NCBI GenBank assembly: GCA_038154685.1
Contig: JAYPYW010000030.1
Location: forward strand, 1-36,226
DNA length: 36,226 nucleotides
Direction: 5' to 3'
Source: GCA-002722245 sp038154685
GTDB taxonomy: Bacteria > Bacteroidota > Bacteroidia > Flavobacteriales_C > GCA-002722245
Part shown: one piece after another, positions 1 to 7,265 of the stretch
Layout of the letters: the number at the start of each line of letters is the position of its first letter
How positions within the stretch are numbered: position 1 is the first letter of the stretch
Program-made: the position numbers and the translations under genes
The notes under the pieces: generated by a model
Databases searched by the model: none
Told to the model about the DNA's origin: nothing
The model's input: the letters and a program-made list of their open reading frames with translations, nothing else

Positions 1-189
1 AAAAAATCTACATAATCTCATAATCCTAATAATCTTATGGGGTTAACAAGTAATATCATCAAAAATGTCTCTGAGAACTCTGCGTGCTCTGAGAGAGAAA
101 AGAAGAAGTTATTAATTGATTAATCAGTTGTGAATAAAAAGCTATCGTTTTGAGAAGTTAGCCCACCATATCTTACTAATTTTACAACT
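1..189. repeat. Intergenic segment with degenerate dispersed-repeat remnants
   Basis: No gene is visible. Two low-complexity pieces look like decayed intergenic repeats. The first, about 6-42, is built of reiterated AATCT/AATCC words. The second, about 67-98, has CTCTGAG on both sides of AACTCTGCGTG. Words like CTCTGCGTGCTCTG recur in intergenic regions of many Bacteroidetes genomes (recalled, not searched). The last 90 bases precede the first gene and should hold its promoter, but no clean TAnnTTTG box is present; TATCTTAC at about 169-176 is a poor match. Confidence 0.4.
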
Positions 190-735
190 ATGGGAAATAA
201 AGCGGCTATTGCTCTTTTTGGAATGTCAGGATTGTTGGTTTTGTTTGCAACTTACGCATCGTTATTACCTGATGTTTTGGAGTCAAAAGCTCAAGTTGAA
301 ATCCGTACTGATAAAGAGAGTGCTATTCAATATTTATCTTCAGCATCAGATTGGGATGATTGGTTATTTCCTGAATCGGTGAAAAAGATGGATGATTGGA
401 AAACATTATCTGCTGGTAAAGCTTCAGGAGAGGGAAGTGTGATAAAGTGGTTTAGTGAAGCAATGGGAGATGGTGGATTGGAGATTAAATCTATTGATGA
501 CAATAAAATAGTTTTTGAAAGGATTTCAGATAATAATGCTTTCAGGGATAGGGGGTATTTAAGTTTTCAGGAGACTGAATCTGGCTTGTTAATTTCAATG
601 TTAGATTCTTTAGATATTTCTACCAATTTTATAGCTCGTTATGAAGCGCAGAATGAAGCTTATATGAAAATGATTGATTCCAGTAATTTAGAGGTTTTAA
701 CAAGGTTAAAATTAATACTTGAAGCTAAGCGATGA
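190..735 (+). CDS. Membrane-anchored SRPBCC-like (polyketide cyclase-type) protein
   Basis: A 181-residue protein with an N-terminal hydrophobic segment (about residues 6-28) that is probably a membrane anchor or uncleaved signal. The remainder resembles the SRPBCC/START-like hydrophobic-ligand fold. There is a VEIRTDKESAIQYL strand-helix start, then a W-D-D-W pair (about 55-58) where family members have their W..W motif, then a G-S-V-I-K-W strand followed by an alternating-strand pattern and a long C-terminal helix. SRPBCC proteins bind lipids or other hydrophobic molecules; no ligand can be deduced here. Its stop overlaps the next gene's ATG in an ATGA arrangement, so the two are probably translated together, with recN directly behind. 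The fold call is moderate and the function is unknown. Confidence 0.6.
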   Translation: MGNKAAIALFGMSGLLVLFATYASLLPDVLESKAQVEIRTDKESAIQYLSSASDWDDWLFPESVKKMDDWKTLSAGKASGEGSVIKWFSEAMGDGGLEIKSIDDNKIVFERISDNNAFRDRGYLSFQETESGLLISMLDSLDISTNFIARYEAQNEAYMKMIDSSNLEVLTRLKLILEAKR

Positions 736-1277
736 AAAGTATTGGTGAGCAAATAAAGTTTGATAGACCAAGTAAAGATGAGCTAGTTGTTGAAATAACT
801 CCGAGCTTACCGAAGGTTAAGTTTACTACTTTGTTAATGTGGGGGATTGCCTGGACACTTTGTGGATTGATTATTATTACTTCTTTGTTTACTTACGAAT
901 TTAAAAAGGAAGAATACTTAATGGTAGGGATATTCTTGATTTTTTGGACTTATTTTGAGATAAAGGTTGTTCACGCGATTAGATGGAACAAGTTTGGAAA
1001 AGAAGAATTAAAATTCAATCAAGAAGAATTCTCTTATTTGAAATCGATCAATGGGAGAGGTTTCCCAAATGTTATAGAAAAAGATAAGGTGTCTGGTTTC
1101 GTTTTCGCTGAAGACACTGAAAGAGGTTTGTGGAGTGATATTAATAAATCGGCATGGTTTGTAGGAGGAGAGGTAGTTCAATATGAGGTTGAGGGATCTG
1201 TGAAAAGAGTTGGTATGAAACTTTCTAAGGAAGATGCAACGCAATTAATTAGCCTTTTAAATAAAATGCTCAAGTAA
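732..1277 (+). CDS. Two-helix membrane protein, PH-like cytoplasmic tail possible
   Basis: A 181-residue protein with two adjacent transmembrane helices (about residues 31-52 and 61-79). A soluble C-terminal half of about 100 residues is rich in predicted beta strands, then a final helix (residues about 163-181). Two helices followed by a beta-rich domain resembles bacterial PH-like membrane proteins, but no diagnostic motif is visible. The ATG overlaps the upstream stop by four bases, and the stop is followed with no spacer by the recN ATG. It is therefore embedded in a three-gene unit ending in recN. I do not recognise a specific family. Confidence 0.7.
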   Translation: MKSIGEQIKFDRPSKDELVVEITPSLPKVKFTTLLMWGIAWTLCGLIIITSLFTYEFKKEEYLMVGIFLIFWTYFEIKVVHAIRWNKFGKEELKFNQEEFSYLKSINGRGFPNVIEKDKVSGFVFAEDTERGLWSDINKSAWFVGGEVVQYEVEGSVKRVGMKLSKEDATQLISLLNKMLK

Positions 1278-2927
1278 ATGCTTAATCAATTACACGTTCA
1301 AAATTTTGCACTTATTGAAGATATTACCCTGAAGTTAGAAAAAGGGTTTAATATTATTACTGGTGAAACAGGAGCTGGGAAGTCCATTTTACTTGGCGCA
1401 TTAGGGTTGTTAAGTGGTAAAAGAGCAGAGACTTCGGTTGTAAGAGAAGGTGCTAAAAAGTGTATCATTGAGGGAGAGTTTAGTCTTGGTGATTATGGCC
1501 TTGAAGAATTTTTCGTTGCTAAAGATTTAGATCTTGAGGAACCAACATTTATAAGGAGGGAGGTTTCTTCTTCTGGTAAATCAAGAGCTTTTGTAAATGA
1601 CACACCAGTTAATCTATCTGTATTAAAAGAACTAGGAGAGTTAATAATAGATGTTCATTCACAGCATTCCAATTTGATATTAAATAATCCTGAGTTTACT
1701 TATAACCTTTTGGATGGTTTTGGTAAACAATCAGACGAGATAAAAGAGTACCAAATAGGTTATTCGGAATGGATTGAATTAAAAAATGAATTAAGTATTC
1801 TTGAGGAGAGACAAAATCAAGAAAAATTAAACTTAGATTTTAATCAGTTTCAATTAAACGAGCTTACAACAGCTCAATTAAAGGAAGGCGAGCAAGAGGA
1901 GCTAGAAAGAGAATTTGAGATATTAAATAATTCTGAAGAGATTAAAAGTAGTTCATCAATTGTTGTAAATAACATCTTGTATAACAATGGGTCTGTCCAA
2001 GAATTATTGCAGGATGCTGAGGCTGCTTTAGAGAAATTGTCAGCTTTTGATGAAAGCTACTCAGAAAACAAGAATAGAGTTAGTTCTGTTTTAATTGAAG
2101 TAAAAGATATTGCTGAGGAGGTTGAACAGAAAGTTGGTTCCTTATCATCAGATAGTTTTAGAGTTGATGAAATCGATGAAAGGCTAAGCTTACTCTTTAA
2201 TCTTCAAAAGAAGTTTAATGTTGCTTCTGTTGAGCAATTGATTGAAAAGAGGTTAGCTTTAGAATCAGCTGTTAACCTTGTTACAGGTGGGAGTGAGGAG
2301 ATTGAAAAAATTAAAGGAAGAATTGTAGCTCTAGAATCCATCCTAAAAAATCAAGCTAAAGGTATAACTCAAGGCCGTAAGAAAGCTGCTGAAAAAATAG
2401 CGAAACTAGTTGTAGAAGATTTAAAGTTAATGGGGATCTCTCAGGCTCAGTTTCAATTTAATTTTGAGGTGGCATCATTAAATAAATGGGGTAGCGATAA
2501 AATAGATGTACAATTTTCAGCTAATAAAGGAAAATCCCTTGGTAAAATAAGTAAAACAGCCAGCGGAGGAGAGTTATCAAGGGTAATGTTGAGCTTAAAA
2601 AAGATAATGAGTTTGCAGGTAGCTCTTCCTACAATTGTTTTTGATGAGATTGATACAGGAGTTTCAGGAGAGGTAGCCGATCAAATGGGATTAATAATGA
2701 AGCAAATGGGGAAGGAAATCCAAGTTTTAACTATTACTCATCTTCCTCAAATAGCTGCTAAAGGTAACGCTCATTATAAGGTGTATAAATCACACGATAG
2801 CGAGTTAACCACATCTAACATCAACAAGCTAGGAAAACAAGATAGAATATTAGAAATTGCACAAATGCTAAGCGGATCTGAAATAACGAGTGCAGCTAAA
2901 CAAAATGCAATAGAGCTTATAGGGTAG
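1278..2927 (+). CDS. recN: DNA repair protein RecN
   Basis: SMC-like ATPase of recombinational double-strand-break repair, 549 residues, the normal length for RecN. The N-terminal half-site has the Walker A motif GETGAGKS (about residues 31-38) and an IDVHSQHSNLIL segment typical of RecN. Two coiled-coil arms occupy roughly residues 150-360, joined at a short hinge rather than the large hinge of SMC proteins. The C-terminal half-site carries the ABC signature SGGELSRVMLSLK, Walker B IVFDEIDTGVSGEVA and the TITHLPQIA switch. The ATG immediately follows the preceding stop, so expression probably depends on the upstream promoter. No SOS-type box is apparent directly in front of it. Confidence 0.97.
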   Translation: MLNQLHVQNFALIEDITLKLEKGFNIITGETGAGKSILLGALGLLSGKRAETSVVREGAKKCIIEGEFSLGDYGLEEFFVAKDLDLEEPTFIRREVSSSGKSRAFVNDTPVNLSVLKELGELIIDVHSQHSNLILNNPEFTYNLLDGFGKQSDEIKEYQIGYSEWIELKNELSILEERQNQEKLNLDFNQFQLNELTTAQLKEGEQEELEREFEILNNSEEIKSSSSIVVNNILYNNGSVQELLQDAEAALEKLSAFDESYSENKNRVSSVLIEVKDIAEEVEQKVGSLSSDSFRVDEIDERLSLLFNLQKKFNVASVEQLIEKRLALESAVNLVTGGSEEIEKIKGRIVALESILKNQAKGITQGRKKAAEKIAKLVVEDLKLMGISQAQFQFNFEVASLNKWGSDKIDVQFSANKGKSLGKISKTASGGELSRVMLSLKKIMSLQVALPTIVFDEIDTGVSGEVADQMGLIMKQMGKEIQVLTITHLPQIAAKGNAHYKVYKSHDSELTTSNINKLGKQDRILEIAQMLSGSEITSAAKQNAIELIG

Positions 2928-2929
2928 TA

Positions 2930-3067
2930 TTATTTTGCTTCCTCTTGTTCGATAGCTCTTTTTAAAACTAATCTTATGTAGTTACTCAAAGATCTTTCGT
3001 CTTTGTCTGCTAGTTCTTGAAGTTTTGCCTTTGTTTCTTCGTCTATTCTTACAACTAAAGATGTCAT
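2930..3067 (-). CDS. Small ribbon-helix-helix (CopG/Arc-type) DNA-binding protein
   Basis: A 45-residue protein read on the minus strand from ATG at 3067 to TAA at 2930. It begins MTSLVVRIDEETKAKLQELA and continues with a short turn and a second helix (SLSNYIRLVLKRAIEQ). That is a complete ribbon-helix-helix: an N-terminal strand SLVVRI, helix A, and helix B with the usual S-x-Y-I-R start. It occupies the space between recN and the MORN gene, with its stop only two bases from the recN stop. No toxin-like partner is adjacent, so it is more likely a solo regulator than an antitoxin. Repeated TTACG words upstream could be its own operator. The reading frame and fold are clear; the target is unknown. 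Confidence 0.85.
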   Translation of the reverse strand: MTSLVVRIDEETKAKLQELADKDERSLSNYIRLVLKRAIEQEEAK

Positions 3068-3093
3068 AATAATAAAAATTTTAGTTGGATAGA

Positions 3094-3132
3094 TTACGTA
3101 GGTTTTTCGGGTGGGTTACGGTTTATTACGTA
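3094..3132. promoter_or_regulatory. Candidate operator: three TTACG words upstream of the RHH gene
   Basis: The word TTACG occurs at 3094, 3116 and 3126; the first and third copies extend to TTACGTA. They lie 25-65 bases upstream of the ribbon-helix-helix start, next to a quasi-palindromic AT-rich stretch at about 3130-3150. Ribbon-helix-helix proteins commonly bind short repeated words in their own promoter, so autoregulation is a reasonable inference. No binding evidence can be read from sequence. Confidence 0.3.
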
Positions 3133-3173
3133 TTATTTTAAAGTATTACAAAATTTTCCATTGTTATGAAATG

Positions 3174-4031
3174 TTATTTTTGGTCAACTTTAATGATTTT
3201 TCCGTTTCTTACCACTTTAACAGAAAGCAGTTTTCCCTTACTATCGTATTTAAAAATTTTACCATCTACTAAGAAACCATTTTCAAATTCTCCAACTTTA
3301 GTTTTGTTACCATACCTATCCTTAAATTCATGGAATCCATTACCGTCAAATGGATTGGCAGGCTTAGTTTCTTTTTGAGCTGTTCTTATTTTAGAGCTAT
3401 CAATTGCTGATTCCTCTTCTTCAATTTTAACAACCTCTTCTATTACAGGTTTTGGGGCAACAATAGCTGGTCCGGCTTTGTATCTTTCGGTATTAGGAGA
3501 TCCATCTTTATTGTATTCAGCAAGGTCGCCAGTTTCATTTCCTCCTTCCCAAGTTCCAATTAATCTTGGTTTCCCATTTTCGTGGAAATAAGTTTGTTTC
3601 CCGTTTTTTAGTCCTTGAATATTGTAATTAAATACGTTTTTAGGATTTCCGTTTCTGTAGTACATTTTATACTCACCTATCCATCTATTATTCCTCCAAG
3701 TTCCCTGCTCGCGAATATTTCCGTTTTTATAATAGAAAGTAGCTTCTCCATCTGCCACACCATTAACATAGTTAAGGGTATGTTTTATTTTACCATTGTT
3801 AAAGTAAAAAGTCCATTTTCCATCTTTCTTATTGTTAATGAAATTTCCCTCTTCAATTTTTTGATCATCAGTGTATCCTGGTAAACGTTTTTCTTTATTG
3901 GTGAAAACCCAATAACCCTGTTTTCTGTTCTGGTCGTCGGTTTTATTTTTCTCTCCTCCTTGAGCTTCAGCCAAAAAAGAAAGGTTTAAAGAGAAAATCA
4001 GGATCAATATGAGATTTAAGTGCTTTTTCAA
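3174..4031 (-). CDS. Secreted MORN-repeat-variant protein (YwqK-like)
   Basis: A 285-residue protein with a cleavable signal peptide (about residues 1-23, ending LAEAQ). Residues about 58-190 hold tandem repeats of roughly 22 residues with the pattern Y-x-N-G-x-I/P followed by G-x-x-x-Y-Y, for example FYNNGKIKHTLNYVNG and FYYKNGNIREQGTW. These are MORN-variant repeats. A charged linker (about 195-230) is followed by a short C-terminal segment with one more degenerate repeat. Such proteins are often named YwqK family antitoxin, but the signal peptide argues for a cell-envelope role. It lies 48 bases downstream of recQ on the same strand and may be cotranscribed. Function is unknown. Confidence 0.8.
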   Translation of the reverse strand: MKKHLNLILILIFSLNLSFLAEAQGGEKNKTDDQNRKQGYWVFTNKEKRLPGYTDDQKIEEGNFINNKKDGKWTFYFNNGKIKHTLNYVNGVADGEATFYYKNGNIREQGTWRNNRWIGEYKMYYRNGNPKNVFNYNIQGLKNGKQTYFHENGKPRLIGTWEGGNETGDLAEYNKDGSPNTERYKAGPAIVAPKPVIEEVVKIEEEESAIDSSKIRTAQKETKPANPFDGNGFHEFKDRYGNKTKVGEFENGFLVDGKIFKYDSKGKLLSVKVVRNGKIIKVDQK

Positions 4032-4079
4032 AATAATATCAGTTACCGTTTAAACTCTTTTTTCGCTGATAATGTTTCA

Positions 4080-5948
4080 TTATTTAGCTTTTAAAATTGA
4101 GCCGTCTCTAACAATTTTACCTTCATCTAATAGACTTCTTATTAAGCTAATAGTTGTTTCCCGTGGTAAACTACTTTTAGTCACTAATTGTGCCAATTCT
4201 TGAGGGTGAGATTTAATTAACTGGAATACAGTGTCTTTCTCGGAATTGTTGCCTTCCGAATAATTACATATTTCACAATTTCCGCAATTGGTTTTTGGGG
4301 TTTCATCGAAATAGAAAAGAATGCTGTTGCTCNNNNNNNNNNCATATTCGATTAATGAGTTGAGTTGATGCAGAGCGACTTCTTTTCTTGATTCAAGTGA
4401 TTCTTTTGGAATAAGAATGTTTTTAGAGGAAACTCTAGGAACGGCGAAAAAAACCTTCGGTAAAAAGTTTTGTTGCTGGTAATGAATAACATTAGTTTTT
4501 TCAAGAATTTCTAATCCTTTCTTAACCTGATTAACCGAGGATTGTAGGACTTCAGAAAGATGTCCTTCACTGATTTTAACATGATTGTTAAATAAACCAG
4601 TGTAAGAACGGAGAAGAGCAGATAGTAAATTTGATTGAAACCCTGATCGACTTAGGATTCTTTCAATTTCTCGTCGGTCTTGCAAGATCATTAATTTTGA
4701 ACTCGCCGTGACATCCTCTGAAAGAAAAAGATATCCCGCGTTTTCTAAGATTTTGATTGCATAATGAATAGATAAAGGGTGCAGTTCCAAGTGTTTTGCA
4801 AACTCCTTTAAATCCATTGGGATGCCTTCGTTTTCTCCGGCTCCAATTGCTACTTGAGCATTATTGGCAATTGATTGATATACATCGCCAATAATTTTTC
4901 TATTAGGAAACCTATAGTTTACTAGGTTTTTGATATTCTGGATATCATTTCTGTTGAAAAATAATGCGGCGCTAGATGGTAAACCATCCCTTCCTGATCT
5001 ACCTGCCTCTTGATAGTATTCTTCTAAAGAATTAGGTAAGCCATAATGAATTACAAATCGCACATCTGGTTTGTCTATTCCCATTCCAAATGCGTTCGTA
5101 GAAACAATGATTCTGGTTTTGTTAGCTTTCCATCTTGTTTCAATATTCTTCCTTTCAGCAACTTCAATTCCTGCGTGGTAATATTCGGCGGATATTCCTT
5201 TCCCGTTCAGTTTTTTCGTTATTTCTTCACAAGTTTTCCGGGACCTGATGTAAATTATTCCGCTACCTTTTAAAGTTCCTATATGGTGTAGGATTGCTAC
5301 GGTTTTGTTTTCAGTATGGTGGGTTGATAAAAAGATGTTTTCTCTTCTAAAGCTATTCCGGACAACATTTTGTTTTTTGAAATCCAATTGTAACTGAATG
5401 TCATTAGCTACTTTTTTTGTAGCTGTTGCAGTTACTGCAATAACAGGGCTATCCGGTGAGATTTCCCTTACTTGTGTTACCATTCTGTAGGCAGGTCGGA
5501 AGTCATGTCCCCACTGTGAAATACAATGTGCTTCATCTACAGCAATGAAGTTAATCTTCATTTGCTTAAGCCTTTCTTTAACAAAAATGGTTTGGAGCCT
5601 TTCAGGGCTTAAGTATAAAAATTTTGTACCGCCGTAAACGCAGTTATCTAAAGCATAATCCATCTGTTTCGGACTCATGCCTGAGCTAATGAATTCGGCT
5701 TTAATTCCTCTTTTTTTAAGGTTTACCACCTGATCATTCATCAAAGCAATTAACGGAGAAATAACAATACAAATTCCAGGTTTAATTAAGGCAGGAATCT
5801 GATAGCATATCGATTTACCAGCCCCTGTGGGTAATAAACCTATAACATCTTTACCTTCCAGGGCTTGATGGATAATAGTTGCTTGAGATGGACGAAATGA
5901 ATCGTACCCCCAATATTCTTTTAATATTTCTAGGGGTTGGTTATTCAT
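4080..5948 (-). CDS. recQ: ATP-dependent DNA helicase RecQ (gap inside zinc domain)
   Basis: A 3'-5' superfamily 2 helicase of recombination and fork repair. Motif I is LLPTGAGKSICYQ (Lys about 45), motif II AVDEAHCISQWGHDFRP (about 137-153), with a SAT-like VTATATKK, and motif VI EEYYQEAGRSGRDG. The C-terminal part has the RecQ zinc-binding cysteines C-G-N-C-E-I-C and a short winged-helix-like tail. No HRDC domain is present, and about 620 residues suits the short Bacteroidetes RecQ form. A 10-N run at 4333-4342 interrupts the segment where the first zinc cysteine normally sits, so true length and that residue are unknown. The start overlaps the stop of the upstream AAA ATPase by eight bases, implying cotranscription. 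Confidence 0.95.
   Translation of the reverse strand: MNNQPLEILKEYWGYDSFRPSQATIIHQALEGKDVIGLLPTGAGKSICYQIPALIKPGICIVISPLIALMNDQVVNLKKRGIKAEFISSGMSPKQMDYALDNCVYGGTKFLYLSPERLQTIFVKERLKQMKINFIAVDEAHCISQWGHDFRPAYRMVTQVREISPDSPVIAVTATATKKVANDIQLQLDFKKQNVVRNSFRRENIFLSTHHTENKTVAILHHIGTLKGSGIIYIRSRKTCEEITKKLNGKGISAEYYHAGIEVAERKNIETRWKANKTRIIVSTNAFGMGIDKPDVRFVIHYGLPNSLEEYYQEAGRSGRDGLPSSAALFFNRNDIQNIKNLVNYRFPNRKIIGDVYQSIANNAQVAIGAGENEGIPMDLKEFAKHLELHPLSIHYAIKILENAGYLFLSEDVTASSKLMILQDRREIERILSRSGFQSNLLSALLRSYTGLFNNHVKISEGHLSEVLQSSVNQVKKGLEILEKTNVIHYQQQNFLPKVFFAVPRVSSKNILIPKESLESRKEVALHQLNSLIEYXXXXSNSILFYFDETPKTNCGNCEICNYSEGNNSEKDTVFQLIKSHPQELAQLVTKSSLPRETTISLIRSLLDEGKIVRDGSILKAK
4333..4342. other. Assembly gap (10 N) inside recQ
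   Basis: Ten unresolved bases. Reading frame happens to be kept across the gap, giving four unknown residues between IEY and SNSILFYF. Typical RecQ proteins have about eight residues here, including a Cys-Arg, so the gap length is probably a placeholder rather than a measurement. Confidence 0.95.
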
Positions 5949-6465
5949 CCAAATGGTTTAAAATGAATTTTATACGTTCTTCAATATTAATTTTGGGAAC
6001 AACTATTGGCTGATATTTCAAGGATGAATAAGCTTGATTAATTGCTTGGTACAACTTTTCGGCATCTTCAAACGATTCTCTTCTCTCATTATCTGTTGCG
6101 TATATCTCTTTCCAGGGAGGAAGAATAAATACATGGGAATAGCGTAAAGTTTCCGAATGAGTGATTAACTCATCGAATAAAATTTGATTTCCATGATTCA
6201 TGTATCCTATAATATCAGGTATCCCGCGATCATAGAAAGTTAAATCTTTAGATGCTTCGTTAAAATGATGAATTTGTTTATTCAAAACCAACTTGGAAAA
6301 CCCCGTAACATCATCCCAAGGGACCTTGTTAGAGCTAATAGTCAGTTGCTCTTTTATCATTTCTCGAGCAACTTCATAAAAAGTTGAGTGGCCTTTATTA
6401 CTCAAAGCGTTAACCAAACTAGTTTTGCCAGTTGCTGGTCCGCCTGTTATCACCACTCTTTTCAT
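5941..6465 (-). CDS. AAA-family P-loop ATPase/kinase-like protein (AAA_28 type)
   Basis: A 174-residue single-domain P-loop protein. Walker A is GGPATGKTS at residues 8-16. A second conserved motif, FYDRGIPDIIGY (about 88-99), has the D-R-G pattern seen in nucleotide and small-molecule kinases. An NERRESFEDA segment (about 126-135) resembles the lid arginines of the AAA_28/NadR-kinase-like group. The substrate cannot be read from sequence. It is the first gene of a minus-strand unit: its stop overlaps the recQ start by eight bases, and the MORN-repeat gene follows. It is divergent from the response-regulator gene, with about 100 bases of shared upstream DNA. Confidence 0.8.
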   Translation of the reverse strand: MKRVVITGGPATGKTSLVNALSNKGHSTFYEVAREMIKEQLTISSNKVPWDDVTGFSKLVLNKQIHHFNEASKDLTFYDRGIPDIIGYMNHGNQILFDELITHSETLRYSHVFILPPWKEIYATDNERRESFEDAEKLYQAINQAYSSLKYQPIVVPKINIEERIKFILNHLDE

Positions 6466-6510
6466 AGTAGTAAATTTACCAAACTTTCATGATTATTGTT
6501 TTTTGTATTA

Positions 6511-6541
6511 CTTTTTCTTCTCCAACAAAAAACTATTTTTG
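6511..6541 (+). promoter_or_regulatory. Bacteroidetes-type promoter of the two-component operon
   Basis: The -33 element TTTTG (6511-6515) is separated by 18 bases from a perfect -7 box TATTTTTG (6534-6541), matching TAnnTTTG. The response-regulator ATG is at 6566, giving a leader of roughly 15-20 bases. The position supports the downstream start over the longer in-frame extension. Confidence 0.7.
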
Positions 6542-6565
6542 AATTTTAGGGAAAACTATAAACCT

Positions 6566-7255
6566 ATGAGAAAGGCATTAATCGTTGAGGACGAGAAACA
6601 TATTGTTGAGCTTTTAACTATCCATTTACAAGATTTGCATCTTGAAGTAGATAGTGCTAATAATGGTGTGGCGGGACTTGAAAAAGGTTTGTCTGGGGAT
6701 TATTCTGTTATAATTCTAGATATAATGATGCCAGAAAAGGATGGGATTGAAGTTTGTAGAGAGCTAAGAGGAGCTGGTGTTCAAGCACCGATTTTAATGC
6801 TTACTGCTAAATCTGAGGAGTTTGATAAGGTTTTGGGATTAGAACTTGGGGCAGATGATTATTTAACAAAGCCATTTAGTGTAAGAGAATTAATTGCCAG
6901 AGTAAAAGCCTTGCTGAGAAGGTATGAGGCTTTCCAAAAGCCAGTTGAAAAACAAGATGGTATTGAGGTTGATGGGTTAGAAATTAGTTTGGAAAAAAGA
7001 AAGGTTAAGCTAAACGGTGAAACATTGGATTTAACACCAAAAGAGTTTGATTTACTTTATCTACTTGCCAGCAACCCAGGTAAGAGTTATTCCAGAGAGG
7101 ATTTGTTAAAGCAGGTTTGGGGATATGATTTCTCAGGTTATGAACATACTGTTAATTCGCATGTGAATAGATTAAGAGCCAAGGTTGAAAAGGATCCGAA
7201 TAATCCCGACTTTATAAAAACGGTTTGGGGAATAGGATATTCATTTAAAGAATAG
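6566..7255 (+). CDS. OmpR/PhoB-family response regulator
   Basis: A 229-residue two-domain DNA-binding response regulator. The receiver domain (about 1-120) has the acidic pair E8-D9, phospho-acceptor D52 in ILDIMMPEKDG, T80 in MLTAK and K102 in YLTKPFS. The winged-helix effector domain (about 130-229) has the LTPKEFDLLYLLA and VNSHVNRLRAKVE segments of the PhoB/OmpR group. The reading frame is open further upstream to 6425, but MRKALIVEDE at 6566 is the family start and lies just behind a good promoter. The histidine kinase begins ten bases after the stop, so the pair forms one operon. The regulated genes are not indicated by context. Confidence 0.95.
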   Translation: MRKALIVEDEKHIVELLTIHLQDLHLEVDSANNGVAGLEKGLSGDYSVIILDIMMPEKDGIEVCRELRGAGVQAPILMLTAKSEEFDKVLGLELGADDYLTKPFSVRELIARVKALLRRYEAFQKPVEKQDGIEVDGLEISLEKRKVKLNGETLDLTPKEFDLLYLLASNPGKSYSREDLLKQVWGYDFSGYEHTVNSHVNRLRAKVEKDPNNPDFIKTVWGIGYSFKE

Positions 7256-7265
7256 AGAAGTAGAT

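Noticed and set aside
3166..3378. Plus-strand frame inside the MORN-repeat gene
   Set aside because: Antisense shadow of a clear gene with repeats; no signal of its own.
3174..4031. Naming the MORN protein as a toxin-antitoxin antitoxin next to the RHH gene
   Set aside because: It has a signal peptide, no toxin neighbour is present, and the YwqK antitoxin label is inherited from automatic annotation.
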